A DNA stretch of 64,000 bases, from assembly GCA_036245805.1 (NCBI GenBank), contig BTRK01000006.1, forward strand, positions 1,405,613 through 1,469,612, read 5' to 3'. Positions within the stretch are counted from its first letter, which is position 1, and each line of letters opens with the position of its first letter. Position numbers and translations under genes: made by a program. This DNA comes from Pristionchus mayeri (taxonomy: Eukaryota; Nematoda; Chromadorea; Rhabditida; Neodiplogasteridae). Under the pieces are notes generated by a model that was given only the letters and a program-made list of their open reading frames with translations, was not told the DNA's origin and did no database searches. Shown here one piece after another: positions 63,401-64,000 of the stretch.

Positions 63401-64000
63401 CAAAACATTTATCTGAGCATGGAGAATCACGCCTTGTAACCGAAAATTAATAGTCATGCCAAATAAGTATGACAGGTTTTCTGCTCGTATCCTTTTCTGG
63501 TTTAATATATGCCATATCTGTTCATCTGAACCGGGCAAAACATTTATCTGAGCATGGAGAATCACGCCTTGTAACCGAAAATTAATAGTCATGCCAAATA
63601 AGTATAACAGGTTTTCTGCTCGTATCCTTTTCTGGTTTAATATATGCCATATCTGTTCATCTGAACCGGGCAAAACATTTATCTGAGCATGGAGAATCAC
63701 GCCTTGTAACCGAAAATTAATAGTCCTGCCAGATAAGTATGACAGGTTTTCTGCTCGTGTACTTTTCTGGTTTAATATATGCCATATCTGTTCATCTTAA
63801 CCGGGCAAAACATTTATCTGAGCATGGAGAATCACGCCTTGTAACCGAAAATTAATAGTCATGCCACATAAGAATGACAGGTTTTCTGCTCGTATACTTT
63901 ACTGGTTTACTATATGTCATATCTGTTCATCTGAACTGGGCAAAACATTTATCTGATCATGGAGAATCACGCCTTGTAACCGAAAATTAATAGTCATGCC
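54462..64000 (-). repeat. 135-bp satellite array 3, about 70 monomers, runs off the window
   Basis: Minus orientation as in array 1. TGA variants (TATGTCAT on the + strand) lie at about 54,871, 55,141, 55,411 and 55,681 near the spacer edge. Near the right end a block repeats exactly 1215 bp (nine monomers) apart. For example the CTGCCAGATAAG variant occurs at 62511 and 63726, followed in both copies by TTTACTATATGTCAT and CTGATCATGG variants. The array is not finished at 64000. Confidence 0.98.

Overview
The window looks like animal (eukaryotic) heterochromatin next to a short gene-bearing stretch, most probably from a nematode. The evidence is indirect: one spliced gene with very short GC-rich exons, short AT-rich introns (one is about 44 bp), TTTCAG/TTTTAG-type acceptors, mariner-like termini, and many fold-back repeats. 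The genus cannot be named from the sequence alone.

Layout. 1-2790 is a 0.9-kb tandem repeat with four core copies, each carrying the same short ORF. 2775-4714 is spacer rich in the heptamer TACCGTA, with a 20-bp minisatellite. 4715-6372 and 6777-7776 are two fold-back elements. 7944-12184 is the only convincing gene: at least 16 small exons on the + strand, nearly all a multiple of three and phase 0, encoding a disordered SR/proline-rich protein and ending in a stop codon and a poly(A) signal. 12500-14800 holds a pyrimidine tract, two minisatellites and a MITE with a perfect 8-bp target duplication.

From about 14.8 kb to the end everything belongs to one amplified satellite system. A 135-bp satellite fills three arrays: 19931-40435 (about 152 monomers), 40447-49182 (about 65, opposite orientation) and 54462-64000 (about 70, running off the window). 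Together they are about 38.8 kb, or 60% of the window. Each array edge next to a spacer has the same approximately 970-bp mariner-like relic, followed by an 882-bp unit (2.5 copies at left, 1.5 at right) and a fold-back element with long hairpins.

The right spacer is the centre (about 51,280) of a giant imperfect palindrome whose arms continue through arrays 2 and 3. Variant monomers sit at mirrored distances in the two arms. A second, abrupt inversion lies at 40,435 and is not mirror-symmetric in its variants. It may be a real template-switch or recombination joint, or an assembly join.

The satellite has an open 45-codon frame per monomer, giving ORFs up to 503 codons. Most recurrent variants are amino-acid-changing or nonsense, so I read the frame as passive rather than as a protein gene. 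No rRNA, tRNA, CRISPR array or bacterial-type gene was seen.
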